From NCBI GenBank assembly GCA_003116995.1, contig BDSL01000128.1:62001-126000 (forward strand): a DNA stretch of 64,000 nt, written 5' to 3'. A program made the translations under genes and the position numbers. The stretch is from Yamagishiella unicocca (taxonomy: Eukaryota > Chlorophyta > Chlorophyceae > Chlamydomonadales > Volvocaceae). The notes under the pieces are model-generated. The model had not been told where the DNA came from and did not search any database. It worked only from the letters and a program-made list of their open reading frames with translations. Positions within the stretch are counted from its first letter, which is position 1; every line of letters starts with the position of its first letter. Positions 25,601 through 37,600 of the stretch are shown here, in pieces.

Positions 25601-28600
25601 CGCTGGGTTGGGCCTCTGTTCTGGTAGTTTTTTGCTAGTCGTTGCACTCTTGTCTGCGGGCGTCGGGACCTGCGTCTGGGCTTTCGCGTCCCCCATGGCG
25701 GCGCGGCTTCGGCCTCCTCCCCTGGACGACAGCGGACCTTCTCTGGTAACGACCGGCTTCATCACGACGTCCGCCACCATCTGGTCGGTATTCGAGCGGG
25801 TCGGGACCGGGACTGGGACTGGGACCGGACCGCGATGTCCGCTCTCCCATAGCGCACCAACTCCCCAAGTTCTCCTGCTAGCGCCCAAAACCGTTTCTGC
25901 GAAAAGTTTCCGTGCGTCGCGCGGTGTCCTCGCTTCCTTTCGTCTCGCCGTAGCCGATATAGCTTAGCCGCCAAAGGTCATATTACGACCTTCGGCTTTC
26001 GTATTCCCAACCCAGGTCTCCAGCATGCATCTCAAAACTTCTGTTTTAAACGGTTTTTTTCCGGACATCCACGGGTTTCCCTCGAACCCTCCCCTCCCCC
26101 CCCTTGGTTTGTTGGCCGTGGATTCGCGGATTCTCTTTAAACCCCCCTGCCCCCCCCACCCCTCTCACCTGCGCCCCCCGCTCAAACACCCGCCGCACCG
26201 CCTGGTCGAACGCCGAGCCGCTGAACAGCGACAGCACCGGCAGGGTGATGTCGGACAGCAGGTGCCGTACACTGCCCAGCTGGTGGGCGTAGTGGCGGAC
26301 GCTGTGGTTGAGAGCCTCGCGACCCAGACCCTACGTCACCCGGGGGGGGGAGCAGACAGGGGCGGTTGCGACCCAGACCCTACGTCACCCGGGGGGGGGA
26401 GCAGACAGGGGCGGTTGCGACCCAGACCCTACGTCACCCGGGGGGGGGAGCAGACAGGGGCGGTTGCGACCCAGACCCTACGCCACCCGGGTCCTCGGCA
26501 GGAAGACTTCTTCCCCCTCCCCCACATTGCATCGCGCGCATCCCCCTCCCTCCCCATACACCCTTCCTCGAACTCCCCATACACCCCCGGTTTGTCGGCG
26601 GTGGATTCACGGACAAAATCCACCCTCCTCATACACCCCCCCCGCCCCTCCCCACCTGCCCCCCCCCGCCGCCCGACACTTCCCCAGTCGCGTTACCGGG
26701 TCTATTCTTGTAACCCCACCTGCCGTACCCACCTGCGCGTACAGTGCCGCCATGAACGCCCCCTGGCTGGTCCCCCCCACCGCATCTAGCGGCACCCCAG
26801 CGTCCTCCAGCGCCGTCAGCACCCCCAGGTGAGCCAGGCCCCGGGAGCCGCCGCCGGACAGCACGATGCCCACAGTCTTGCCGGCCATCCAGCGAGCCAG
26901 CCTGCCCGGGAGGAGGAGGAGCGGGGGCGGAGGAGGAGGGGGAGAGGGTTTTAGGGTTTATAAAGGAAATCCGCGAATCCACGGCCGGAGGGTGGGAGAG
27001 GAGGAGGAGGGGGAGCTGTTGAGGAGGAGGAGGAGGAGGAGGAGAGGGTAGGTGGGAAAGTGGGGCTTCGCGCACACCAACAGGATTTGCACATGCCCTC
27101 TACCTCGCATACCCTCGTTATTTAGGACCCTCGGGTGATGACGGCAAGGGGGAGGAGGGGGAAGGAGGAAGGGGGACTTGACACACACGTTCCGGATTTC
27201 CGCATGCTCTCTCCCGTTTACCGGACCCGCATTTGATGATGGCAGGAGCTGCTTGGCCCACCTCTGGATGTCAGTCGGACGGCCCAGGCGGATGTGGTGG
27301 TGGCGGGACAGGTTGGGCCGCACCTCCAGCCACTCCGAGGTGCCGGCGGGGGTGCTGCCGTCGCCGCGGTGGAGCAGAACCAGCTCCACGCGACGGAGCA
27401 TGGCGGCGCTGCTGGAGCCGTACATCTGGTGAGTGGAGCCGTACGGGTGTTGCGCGTTCTGGCCGGAGCCGCCGGCGCCGCCGGGGACGGCGCCGGCGCT
27501 GGCGCCGGCGAGGTTGGCGGCGCTGGATCGCGACGACGGCGACGGCGCCGGTGACGCGCCGGCTGGCGCCGCCGCCGCCGCGGCGGCGGCGGCTCCGCCG
27601 CCGCCGTCGTCCGCCTTCACTCGGTCCCGACTGGAGTGGCTGTTGCTGAAGCGAGTGGGGGTGCGGCCGGCGGCGGCGGCGGCGGCGGCGGTGGGGGTGG
27701 CTGCCGCTGCCAGGTGTGTTAGTGACGCGGCGGGGGTCATGGCGGCGGCGGGGGTGGCGAAGGCGGGGGTGAGGCCGGAGCGCATGGGCTTGGGGCGGGC
27801 GAAGGCGGGGGAGGCGGCGTTGAAGACCAGCAGGCTCTCAGGCTGGGAGAGCTGCGGGGTGGAGCCCTCGGGGCCGACCAGGAGGATGCAGTCGGCCTGG
27901 GGGGGTAGGGGGAAAGGAGGGGGGGCCGGGGGCGGGGGCGGGGGCGGTTATAACCCCTTTCACATACACACCCTGCATACACACCCCTGCGACCCCCCAC
28001 CCCGCAAACCCCGCCCCGCATACACCACCCCCTGCACACATACACACCCACCTGCGCCACGCACACCGACGACCAGGGCGAAGCCGCCACGTCAGCCTCC
28101 AGCAGGATGAAGCGGTACTCCTCCTCCTGGGCCGCCATCCAGCTCGTCACCTGTACGACATGGTACGACGGTACGACGTCGCGGCGGCGCCGGGGCTCAG
28201 TGGCTCCGTGGGGGCTGAGGTCATGTCGTACGACCCCCTCACGCCGTGCCCATGCCGCCACCTCCTTGTAAACCCAGGACCGCAAACCCCGTCCCGCTCA
28301 TGACCTCCCTGCAGCAGCATGCTCGTACATAAAAACACCCAAAACACACTCCCACCCCCCACCCGCCCACCTTTGACCTGTAGAACAGCACATCCAGCCT
28401 CTCGCTGGCTGTGGGGAACTGCAGCGACAGCACCGTGGCATCCAGCAGCAGCACGGGGCCGAAAGGGGACAGCGCGTCCTGGGGAGCGGAGGGGACGCAC
28501 CGGGGGACGGGGGACGGGGGACGGTGGGGGGGGGGTGTGTGTGGGGGGGGGGAAGGGTTTTAGGGTTTTGTTTGAGGAGGGGGGCACACCCATGGCGCAC

Positions 28601-31600
28601 ACCCGGACGAGGAATGAAGCGGAGATGAGCACCGGCGCCGAAACGAATGGGTGCAGGCCCAAGCCACGGCACCAGAGCTACACCCCCCAAGCCAGACCAC
28701 CACCACCACCACCACCACCACCACCACCACCACCACCACCACCACCACCACCACCACCACCACCACCACCACCACCACCACCACCACCGCCACCACCGCT
28801 ACCACCACCACCACCGCCACCGCCACCACCGCCACCACCACCACCACCACACCCCAACCGACCCCACCTTCAGCGCGCCGCTGAGCCGCTTGATGGCCGT
28901 CAACGTCGCCAGCGCCGCCGCCTGCTTACTCAGCCCCGGCGGCCACCGCCACTGGGCGCTTCCGGCGCTGGCGGCGCCGGCGCCGCCAAGCAAGGCCGAG
29001 TACGACCCCGCACGCCCCGTGCCGCCGCCTCCGCCGCCGCCGTCACCCATGAACGCCGCCTCCGCCGCCGCCAGCGCCGCCGCCGCGGCGGCGACGTCGT
29101 TGGGTGAGCCGGACAGCGCCGAGGCCATGGTGGCGGCGGCGGCGGCGTCCGGCAGCACGCCTGCAGGCAGGATGGCGATGGTGACGATCTCGCCGCGCCG
29201 ACCCGAGGGTCGCGGCCCGCGTACGACGCCCCCGCCGGCGGCCAGCTGGCCGGCGCTCTTGAGCGGCGTAAGGCCCAGGCGGGCGGGGTTGGGCATCTGC
29301 GGCAGGCCGGTGCCGGCGCCGCGCCGCGCCGCCGCGCCCGCCGCGCCGCCGACGCCGACGCCCATGCCGGCGGCGGCGGCCGCCGCGGCGGCGGCGGCGC
29401 TGCTGGCGGCGGCGTTGGAGCTGCTCGCGCCCCGGTCGCTGCGGACCCTGTGGGTGGGGTCCCCGGGGGGGGGGAGGCGGAAGCGGTGGAGCTAGGTGAA
29501 GCACACGGCCGGCGCCTTCGCAATCCACACACTGTCGCCCTTTGCCCATGTGGGGTACCATACGAGGTACCATACCACCGCCTTTTAGAGCCTTGTTGTG
29601 ACGGCCCGCGTGTTGCGACCCGTGGGTCAATGAAGCAATCGTACTGCACCGTACCTCCTACCCCGGCCTTACTGCCTGGCCCCGCCAACTGGGCCCCCTC
29701 CAGCTCCTGCCGCCCCCCCCCTGCCCTACCTGGAGTCCCACGCCGCCACCAGCCTCCTCGCGATGTTGGAGAAGAGCTTGGACAGCGCCAGGGGGGAGTC
29801 GGCGGAGATGACGCGGAAGGCGGACCTGGAGGGGGGGAGGCAGTGGGCCAGGGAGCGGAGGCAGTGGGCCAGGGAGGGGCGGCAGGGTCCAGGGGGACCG
29901 TCGCCGGCACCGTCGCATTGCCCAAGTGCTGGGCGACGGCGAAAGGCGGGCGGACCGGTGGCTTGCGGTGGCTCTGAAACCCTGGTTCGGACTAGGGTGT
30001 ACAACCCCTCGCGGATTCTCTTACCAAACCACCCCCCTCCCTCCCTCCCCCCCTCCCGCACCTGCTCATGCGGACCAGCTCCGAGTCTCTGACGCACAGC
30101 GCCGTTGTGTCGTGGTGGCCGCCCGTGATGGCCCACACAGCTCCCACGGCCTCACCGCGACCCACCTGCGGGGAGGCCAGGAGGAGGCGGGGGGGGGGCG
30201 GCAGGGGCAGACGGAAGGATTGGATGATGGCGTGGCGCTGCTTTGCGGCACACCGCCGCTCCAGCTGCCCGGTTTTAATTCCTCCTGGCGGCCCAGTACT
30301 CGCCCGTTCTCTCTTCCCCCCGGAACCCCTCACACCCTACAGGGCAACCCCTCCCCCGCGCCCCCTGCCTCCTGCCCCCCTTTCGTATTCAGTGCCGACA
30401 CACGGGTTTCCACCCCCCGCCTCTTTTCTTCGCAACCCCCCCTCGTTCCTAGGTCGTGTCCAGCGGCTTCCTCTTCACCCCCTCCCCTCCGGCCCCTTAT
30501 CCGGGTTTTTAACCCCTCCCCCCCCTCCGGCCCACGGGTTTCTTCTCCCCCCCCCTCCGGCCCACCTCCTCCTCCAGGTGCAGCTGGCGCGAGTGGGTGA
30601 CCGGGTGCAGCGTCTCGTGAAGCAGCCGCAGCCGCCCGGAGATGACCACGTAGAGGCACTCGGCAAAGTCGCCTGCGGTGGAGAGGGGTCGGGGGAGAGG
30701 GATCGGGGGAGAGGGATCGGGGGAGAGGGATCGGGGGAGAGGGGTCGGGGGAGAGGGGTCGGGGGAGAGGGGTCGGGGGAGAGGGGTCGGGGGAGAGGGG
30801 TCGGGGGAGAGGGATCGGGGGAGAGGGATCGGGGGAGAGGGATCGGGGGAGAGGGGGCGGGGGAGAGGGGGCGGGGGAGAGGGATCGGGGGAGAGGGGGC
30901 GGGGGAGAGGGGGCGGGGGAGAGGGATCGGGGGAGAGGGGTCGGGGGGCGGAGGCGGCAACCAGGGGTTTGAGGTGAGCGGCGAACCACGGGTCGGCAGG
31001 AACCATCGCGAGCAGGCCGGGAAAGCAGCACCGTCTCGCCCCTCCGCAAACGTGAAAACCACACGCCACCTGTACGACCCATCCGGGCCCCGTTCCCTCT
31101 TTTCCGCCCGTCCGCGCACCCACCCTGCCGGTAGGCCACGTCCCCCGACTCCAGCCACACTCTGTTGAGTCCCAGGCTGATGAAGCGCCTGATGACCGGA
31201 CCCAGGGCGGCGCTGGCGGCCACCAGCAGCCGTATGAGCAGGCCGGGGGAGTCCACAACCAGCGCCTCCAGGGTCTGGCGGGGAGCGGGGAGGGCAGGGG
31301 GCGGGAGGGGGCGCGAAGGGGGGAAGCGCGAAACACGTTCGAAAGATCGCGAGATTCTGATCGAGAAGGGTTGGAGGACCGATAGCGGAGAAAAGAAGCG
31401 CGCGGCGGCGGGGAGGATGTAAATCGGGGCGGGGGTATGCGCGGCGAGAAGGGTGACAAGGGCAGGTGGGACACGGAGTCAGGCGCGCGCAGGTACGGCT
31501 TCTCGTCGTACTGCGCACATGGGCGGGCGCCTATCCGCTACGCCGCCGCCGCCCCCCCGGCCGCCCCCCACCTGCCAGGAGAAGGCCACCAGGCGCGAGG

Positions 31601-34600
31601 GCTCCAGCGCCACCACCTTGCAGCGGGCGGCGGTGGAGGACAGGAAGGCGGCACAGCTCACGAGGCTGCCTGCGGGAGCGGGGGGAGGGAGGAGGGGGGA
31701 GGGGAGGGAGGGAGGGGGGATATGAGAGGAAAACCCGCGGAAGGGAGCGGAGGGAGGGTAGTCGGGCGGCTGGCGCGTGTGCCGTACTCCGGTATCCGGG
31801 AGGGGACAGTCGTACCGAGGATAGTGTCGTACCGTACCGGGCCAGGGCTGGTCACTAGTAGCCAGGCGTCGTCGTCGTCGACGTCGTGGGGACAGCTTTC
31901 GCCGCTGCACACCGCCCACGACCCGGCTCCCCCCAGACCCCTGCCTTCCCTACCCAGCTCCAAAGCGCTCATCAGCAGCCCTGGCCCCGGTCCGTCCTCC
32001 GGTCCTCCTGCAACACCCCTCCTCCGTCCCCCCTCCTCCCTCCCCCCCCCCAGTTTTCACGCCACTCCCCCCCTTCTTGTTTGCAACCCCCCCCAACCTC
32101 CGGACCACCCTTCCCCCCCCCCGCGGATAACCCCCCCACTCACCCGGCGCGATGAGCGCACTCTCCTGCACCGCCGCGGGCCCTGCCGGCAGCCCTCCCG
32201 CCCCCGGCCCCAGCCCCGCCCCCGGGCCGCATCCTTCCTCCACGCCCCCGGGCGGCCCCGCTGATCGCTCCGCCAGCAGGTGGCCGTCCAGCAGCAGGTA
32301 GAAGCAGCCGGATGCCCAGTCAACATCCTGCGGGGGGGGAGGCGGCGGGGAGGGGGAGGCGGGGCGCAGCGGTCTAGTGTTGGTCCGAGATTTGCTGGTG
32401 TTGGGGCCGGTTCTGGTTTGACTCGACCCAAAACCTTCCACCCCTCGTGCGCTTGCCCTCCTCCCCCCTCCTCCTGGATCTGGATCTGCATCTGGATCTG
32501 GATCTCGACCCGGCCTCACCTGCAGCAAGCCCCCTGCAGCTAGGGGCAGCTGTGCGCCCACGCCCGAGCGGGGGTCTGCGGGAGCGGATGGGAACACGGG
32601 ATGGGAGGGAAGGGGTGGGAACACGGGATGGGAGGGAAGGGGCGGCGATGGGGCGGTTTCGTATGGTGAGGGGGCGGGGTGAGGCGGGCCAGGGCGCGGG
32701 GATGGAACCATGGGTCGGTGCCTGTTCCTTTTCTCCTCACCCCGCAGCTCACATAGTCGTTGCGGTGCCGCTACAGGGCTAGGAACGCCCCCCCACCCTG
32801 ACCGCCCGATCCCTTTCCCCCGCTAGTATTTCCTCTCCCCCCTTTGTCGAGTCACCGGCTCCCCCCCTTCTAACCCAACCCCCTTCCATCCCCTTCTCAC
32901 CCAATCCCTTCCACGCCCTCTCGTTTCCTATGTCGAGTCACCGGGTCTTCTCGCCCCCCCCGCCTCTACCCACCCGACAGCGTGCCCCACATGTCGTCAC
33001 CGAAGGCCAGCTCCTCCACATCGATCACGTCCCACCCCGCGGCCAGGCAGGCCCGCTCGCCCAGGACGAAGGAGCGACGCAGGGACTGGGAGCGGCCGGG
33101 GAGCAGCCGGCACACGGGTCCCTGGGGGCGGGCGGTGGCGGTGGTGGTGGGGGTGGGGGTGTTTAAAAACCGTTTTACGCAACAGTACAGGACGGGGGGG
33201 ATTTGAGAGGAAGCATCCCGGATGGCGGGTATGAGAGGAAACCGAAACCCGAGGTAGGTTGGCACTGAGAAGTTAAACCGACTGGGAAATGTTTGGAAAA
33301 CTCGTTTGAAAATGTGGAGGAAAGCTGGAGGAATTGGTCTAGGGCCCGTCCCACAGCCACAGGTCGAGTTCCGCCCCCCGGCTGCTACGCCTAGACGAAC
33401 CCCAACAAGAACCCCGAGACGTGCGGCGGAACGTGTGTGTGTATGTGTGGGGGCGGGCAATTGCGTAAGTCAGTCGGCAGGGAAGCACCCTAGGAGAAGG
33501 TAGCACCCTGGGAAGCAACCCGGTCAGCTGTGTTGGTGATTTAAGAGTTGCAAGACGCGGTGGCGGTGGTGGCATGGCGGAGCGGCACGCCCTCCCTCCT
33601 GGCCGCCGCTGGTCGATCGACATCCGATCGTGCAGCCTACCTGGGGCCGGGACCCGGCGGCGGCGGCGGCGTCAGCGGCGGCGGGGGACCCAAAGCCGCC
33701 GTACCGCGGCGGCAGCATGCCCGCCATGCCGCGAGCGCGAGGGGAGGGCACGGGCGGCGGCGGCGGCGCCGCCGGCGGCGGCAGAGATGCCGTACTGGCG
33801 CTTACGCTGGCTGCGGTGCTGGCTATCGTACTGGTGCTGGCGCCGCCGCTTGTGGTCGTACTGGTGGTGACGTCGACGCTGGCGTCGCAGGCGCTGCTTG
33901 CATGGGACGGCGACGGAGGACGCGGCGCCGCCGCCGCAGGCGCCACGCTGCTGCCGCCGCCGCCGCCGGTGGTTGTGGTGGTGGCTACTGCCGGCGGGTC
34001 GCGGGCAGGGGCAGGTGCCGCGGCGGCGGCGGCGGCGTCACCTGACGGCACGGCGGCGCCGGCGGCGACCGGCAACAGGCTGTTGACGGCGCTCGAGGGC
34101 GGCACGTTAGCCAGCAGCGCCGCCGCGGCGGCGGCCGCCGCCATTGCGTTGGGCGTCGGAGGGGCCTCCGGGCGCAGCGACCCGTGGGTCGCCCCGCCGG
34201 CACCCCGCGTCCGCGCCGACGCCGCCGCCGAGGCGAGCAGCTCGTTGAAGGTGGGTGCTGACGGCGACGCCGGCAGCGACGCGGCAGTGCCGGCCGCGCG
34301 CGGCGACGCGTACGGCGAGTACGGCAGCGCTGACGCCAGGGAGAGCGCCGGCGAGGACCGGCCCGGCGTCGCCTCCGCCACCTCGGCCTCCGCCTCCGTC
34401 GCCTCCCCCAAGGACGGTTCGTGGGCGTCCGTGTCAGTGTCGACGGTGGCGTCGCCGGAGGAGGAGGAAGGCTCCTCAGCGTCCTGCCGTACAACTCCCA
34501 GCTCGGCCGCCGCCGCCGGCATCGACTCGCAGAACTCCCGGTTGCTGAACGACGGCTCCTGCAGAAGTGGCGGGTGGGGCTGCGGCTGGTGCTGCGGATC

Positions 34601-37600
34601 CGACGCCACGGCCACCGCCGCGGCAGTAGCAGCTGCTGCTACCGCTGCTGCTGCTGCCGCGGCCTTGCGGCGGCGGCTCTTGCTGCTCCCGCTGCGGCTG
34701 CCGCTGCTGCTGCCGCCTGCAGCGCCTGCTGGTTGCGCCGCAGCCGCGACTCCAGCACCATCCGCCCGAGCCGCTGGCGCCGCAGCCGCCGCCGCCGCCG
34801 CCACACCCACGGCCGCCGCCGCCGCCACCTCAGCCGCCTCAACAACCACCGCCGCGGCCGCTGCCGCCGCCGCTGCCGCCGCCGGCAGCTTCGCCGGCTC
34901 GTGCACCGCACTCGCCGCCGGCAGCGGCGACGGCGGTGCCGGCGGCGGTGCCGGCGGCGACGGCGGTGCCGGCGGCGGCGCGTCCGTCTGTGTGCCCCGC
35001 TCGTGGCCGAACAGGTTGGACAGTGTCCGTACAGGCCGCGGCGGCATGGGTGTCCCGGCGGTGGCGGCGGCGGCCGTCTCCGCCGCCAGGGCGGCTCCCG
35101 GCGGCTTGGGCCGGTAGAGCTGCAGCTGCAGGAAGTCCGCCAGCACAAAGTGGGCTACACGCCACAGGCGGGCGAGGCCCTGTTGGGAAGAGCAGGGAGG
35201 AGGAGTGGGATTTAGGGGTTTTGAGGCGTCCGCCCGCCTGGTCGCATGGATGGGAGCATCATGCGCCGCCGGCGTTAATGGCCGCTGGCTCCTCGCCTCA
35301 TCGTCAGGCGACAGCTCATAGGGGCCGCGCCCGGCGACCCCCCTCACACCGGAAACTGTTCGCCGGCTAGTTTCCGCCCTCCGTTTCCCATGTCGTGTAA
35401 CCTGACCTATCCATGAACCCCCCGCGTCATCCACGGCTATGACCCGCGGGTCGTCAAAACCCTCCATGCCCCCCTCCCCCCATCTCTAATCCCCCTGCCC
35501 CGTACCTGCTGCAGGTACAGCATCAGCGCCCGCGGGTGCGACTGCACGAACTCCATAAACAGCTCCCGGGGCACGTTGACCAGCAGGCAGCCGGACTTGA
35601 ACCCGGGTGGGAGGGTGCGTGCGGGGCCGGGGGGAGGGACAGTGGGTTGTGGCAAGGGAAGGGGAATGTGGGGGGAGGTGATTTGCAGCCCAGGGGACTG
35701 GAGCACGGAGGGGCAACAGCAGGATCCATGGAGAGAGATACGAGAGGATCCAGGGAGGCAGATACGAGAGGATCCAAGAAGGGAGGTATGAGAGGATCCA
35801 GGGAGGGAGATGTGAGAGGATCCAGGGAGGCAGATACGAGAGGATCCAGGGAGGCAGATACGAGAGGATCCAAGAAGGGAGGTATGAGAGGATCCAGGGA
35901 GGGAGATGTGAGAGGATCCAGGGAGGCAGATACGAGAGGATCCAGGGAGGCAGATACGAGAGGATCCAAGAAGGGAGGTATGAGAGGATCCAGGGAGGGA
36001 GATGTGAGAGGATCCAGGGAGATGTGAGAGGATCCAGGGAGGGAGGAAGCCAGGGAGGGTCCTGCTCCTTTTTTTGCTTGCTTAGCATCGCACTCCAACC
36101 CTCCCCTCTTTTGTAACCCGCGAGTGCAACCCCCCAATCCCCACCTCCCTCCCTCCCCCACCCCTACCTCCAGCGCCATGCAGCTGACGGTCCTCACCGC
36201 CCCATCCACCACGTCCAGGTCACCCACGCTCTCTCCGCTCCTGCACCGCAGTTGGCGTGGAGGGGGGAAGCTTCGAAGAGCAGTGGAGTAGTGGGGTGTA
36301 GCAGGCAGGGAGCGACGGTAGGCAACCAACCCGTCCACCTCTCCCACTCCATATCGCGAGGTTTCCTCCCAACTCCCCACAAACCCCAGCGTCCCCCTCT
36401 TAGGCACACCCCCGAGCCCCGACCCAGTTTCAGCCATCACTGCGGCCTTCCTTACACGTGCATACTTTGTACGACACGCGCATCCTCCCAGCGACCAGGC
36501 CAAAACACCTTTCCTCCCCGGCCCCCACCCCCGCCGTCGTCCCTGCACCCCCGCCTGCCCCTCCTGCCCCTCCCCCCTCCCGCCACTCACTTGAGCGTGT
36601 TTGCGTGTATGGGCGGCGTGTTGTGCGTGGGGTCCTCCAGGAACACCCCCAGGGCGCCGTGCAGCACGATGAAGATGCCGCTGTCGGACGCGTCACCGCT
36701 GCGGAAGAGGACCTCGTGGGGGGCCAGGGACACCTGGGGGGCCCGCGGGAAGGGAGGCGGGTATAGAGGATAATCCGCGAATCCCCGGTCGACGGGAGGG
36801 GATATAGACGATAATCCGCGAATCCACGGCCGACGCGAAGGGGGGGGAACGGAGGGTTTTGGGTTCGGCGGGTTCTTTGGGTTTGTGGGGAGGGAGGAAA
36901 GTAAGCGGCCCCCCTGCCGCTCCGCTCGCCATCCCGCCTTTCCTTACGCCAGTGTCGCTTCGCGCGTCCCCCCTCTACCCCGCTCTCCCCGCCATACACG
37001 CAGCACGTCCGCACCCTGCGCGTGGCCCTGAACAGCTCCCGCGCCTCCTCCACATCCAGACACGCGAAGAACTTGGTGGACTGGAAGAAGCTGGGCGTGT
37101 CGGCACTGTGGAGCGAGGCAGGATCAGGCAGGAGGGGTAAAACCACAGCCGTGACTCCACCCCCGGATAACCAAGGGCGATGAGGGTGGTGGTCCAAGAA
37201 GCGATAGGCAGGCAGGCAGGGGGCGGGGCGGGGAGGGAGGGCCTAAGCACCGCGGCCGCGAGCTGAGGCCCACAGGCAGCGGGGCAACGTTTCGTGTGCA
37301 GGTGTCGAAACCCATATCACCCCCACGACGGGCTCTCCGGGGGATCGGTGGGCAGGAGCATAGGATCGCCCGGGCTCGACCCCACCGGGCGGCTGACCCC
37401 CTATCCCCCCCGCCCGGTCCTCGTCTTGTCGTTTTTTCGTGTCACCGGTCTCACACCACCCCCGGCCCGGTCCTCGCCTCCACCCCTGCAGCCGTGCTTC
37501 CTCTCCCATCGAGTGAGCCTCCCACGAGGCCGCCTCCGTCTGCTTTGCCATGTCGTTGCCCGGTACCAAGTTACCGAGTTGTCACACCACAACCTGCCGT

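Noticed and set aside
28560..29495. Poly-His, poly-Thr and poly-Val frames over the CCA array
   Set aside because: The array is inside an NTE intron whose flanking exons join in phase; the frames are products of a triplet repeat.
35721..36045. CRISPR-like regular repeats
   Set aside because: Units are contiguous 24-mers without unique spacers, in an intron of a eukaryotic gene.
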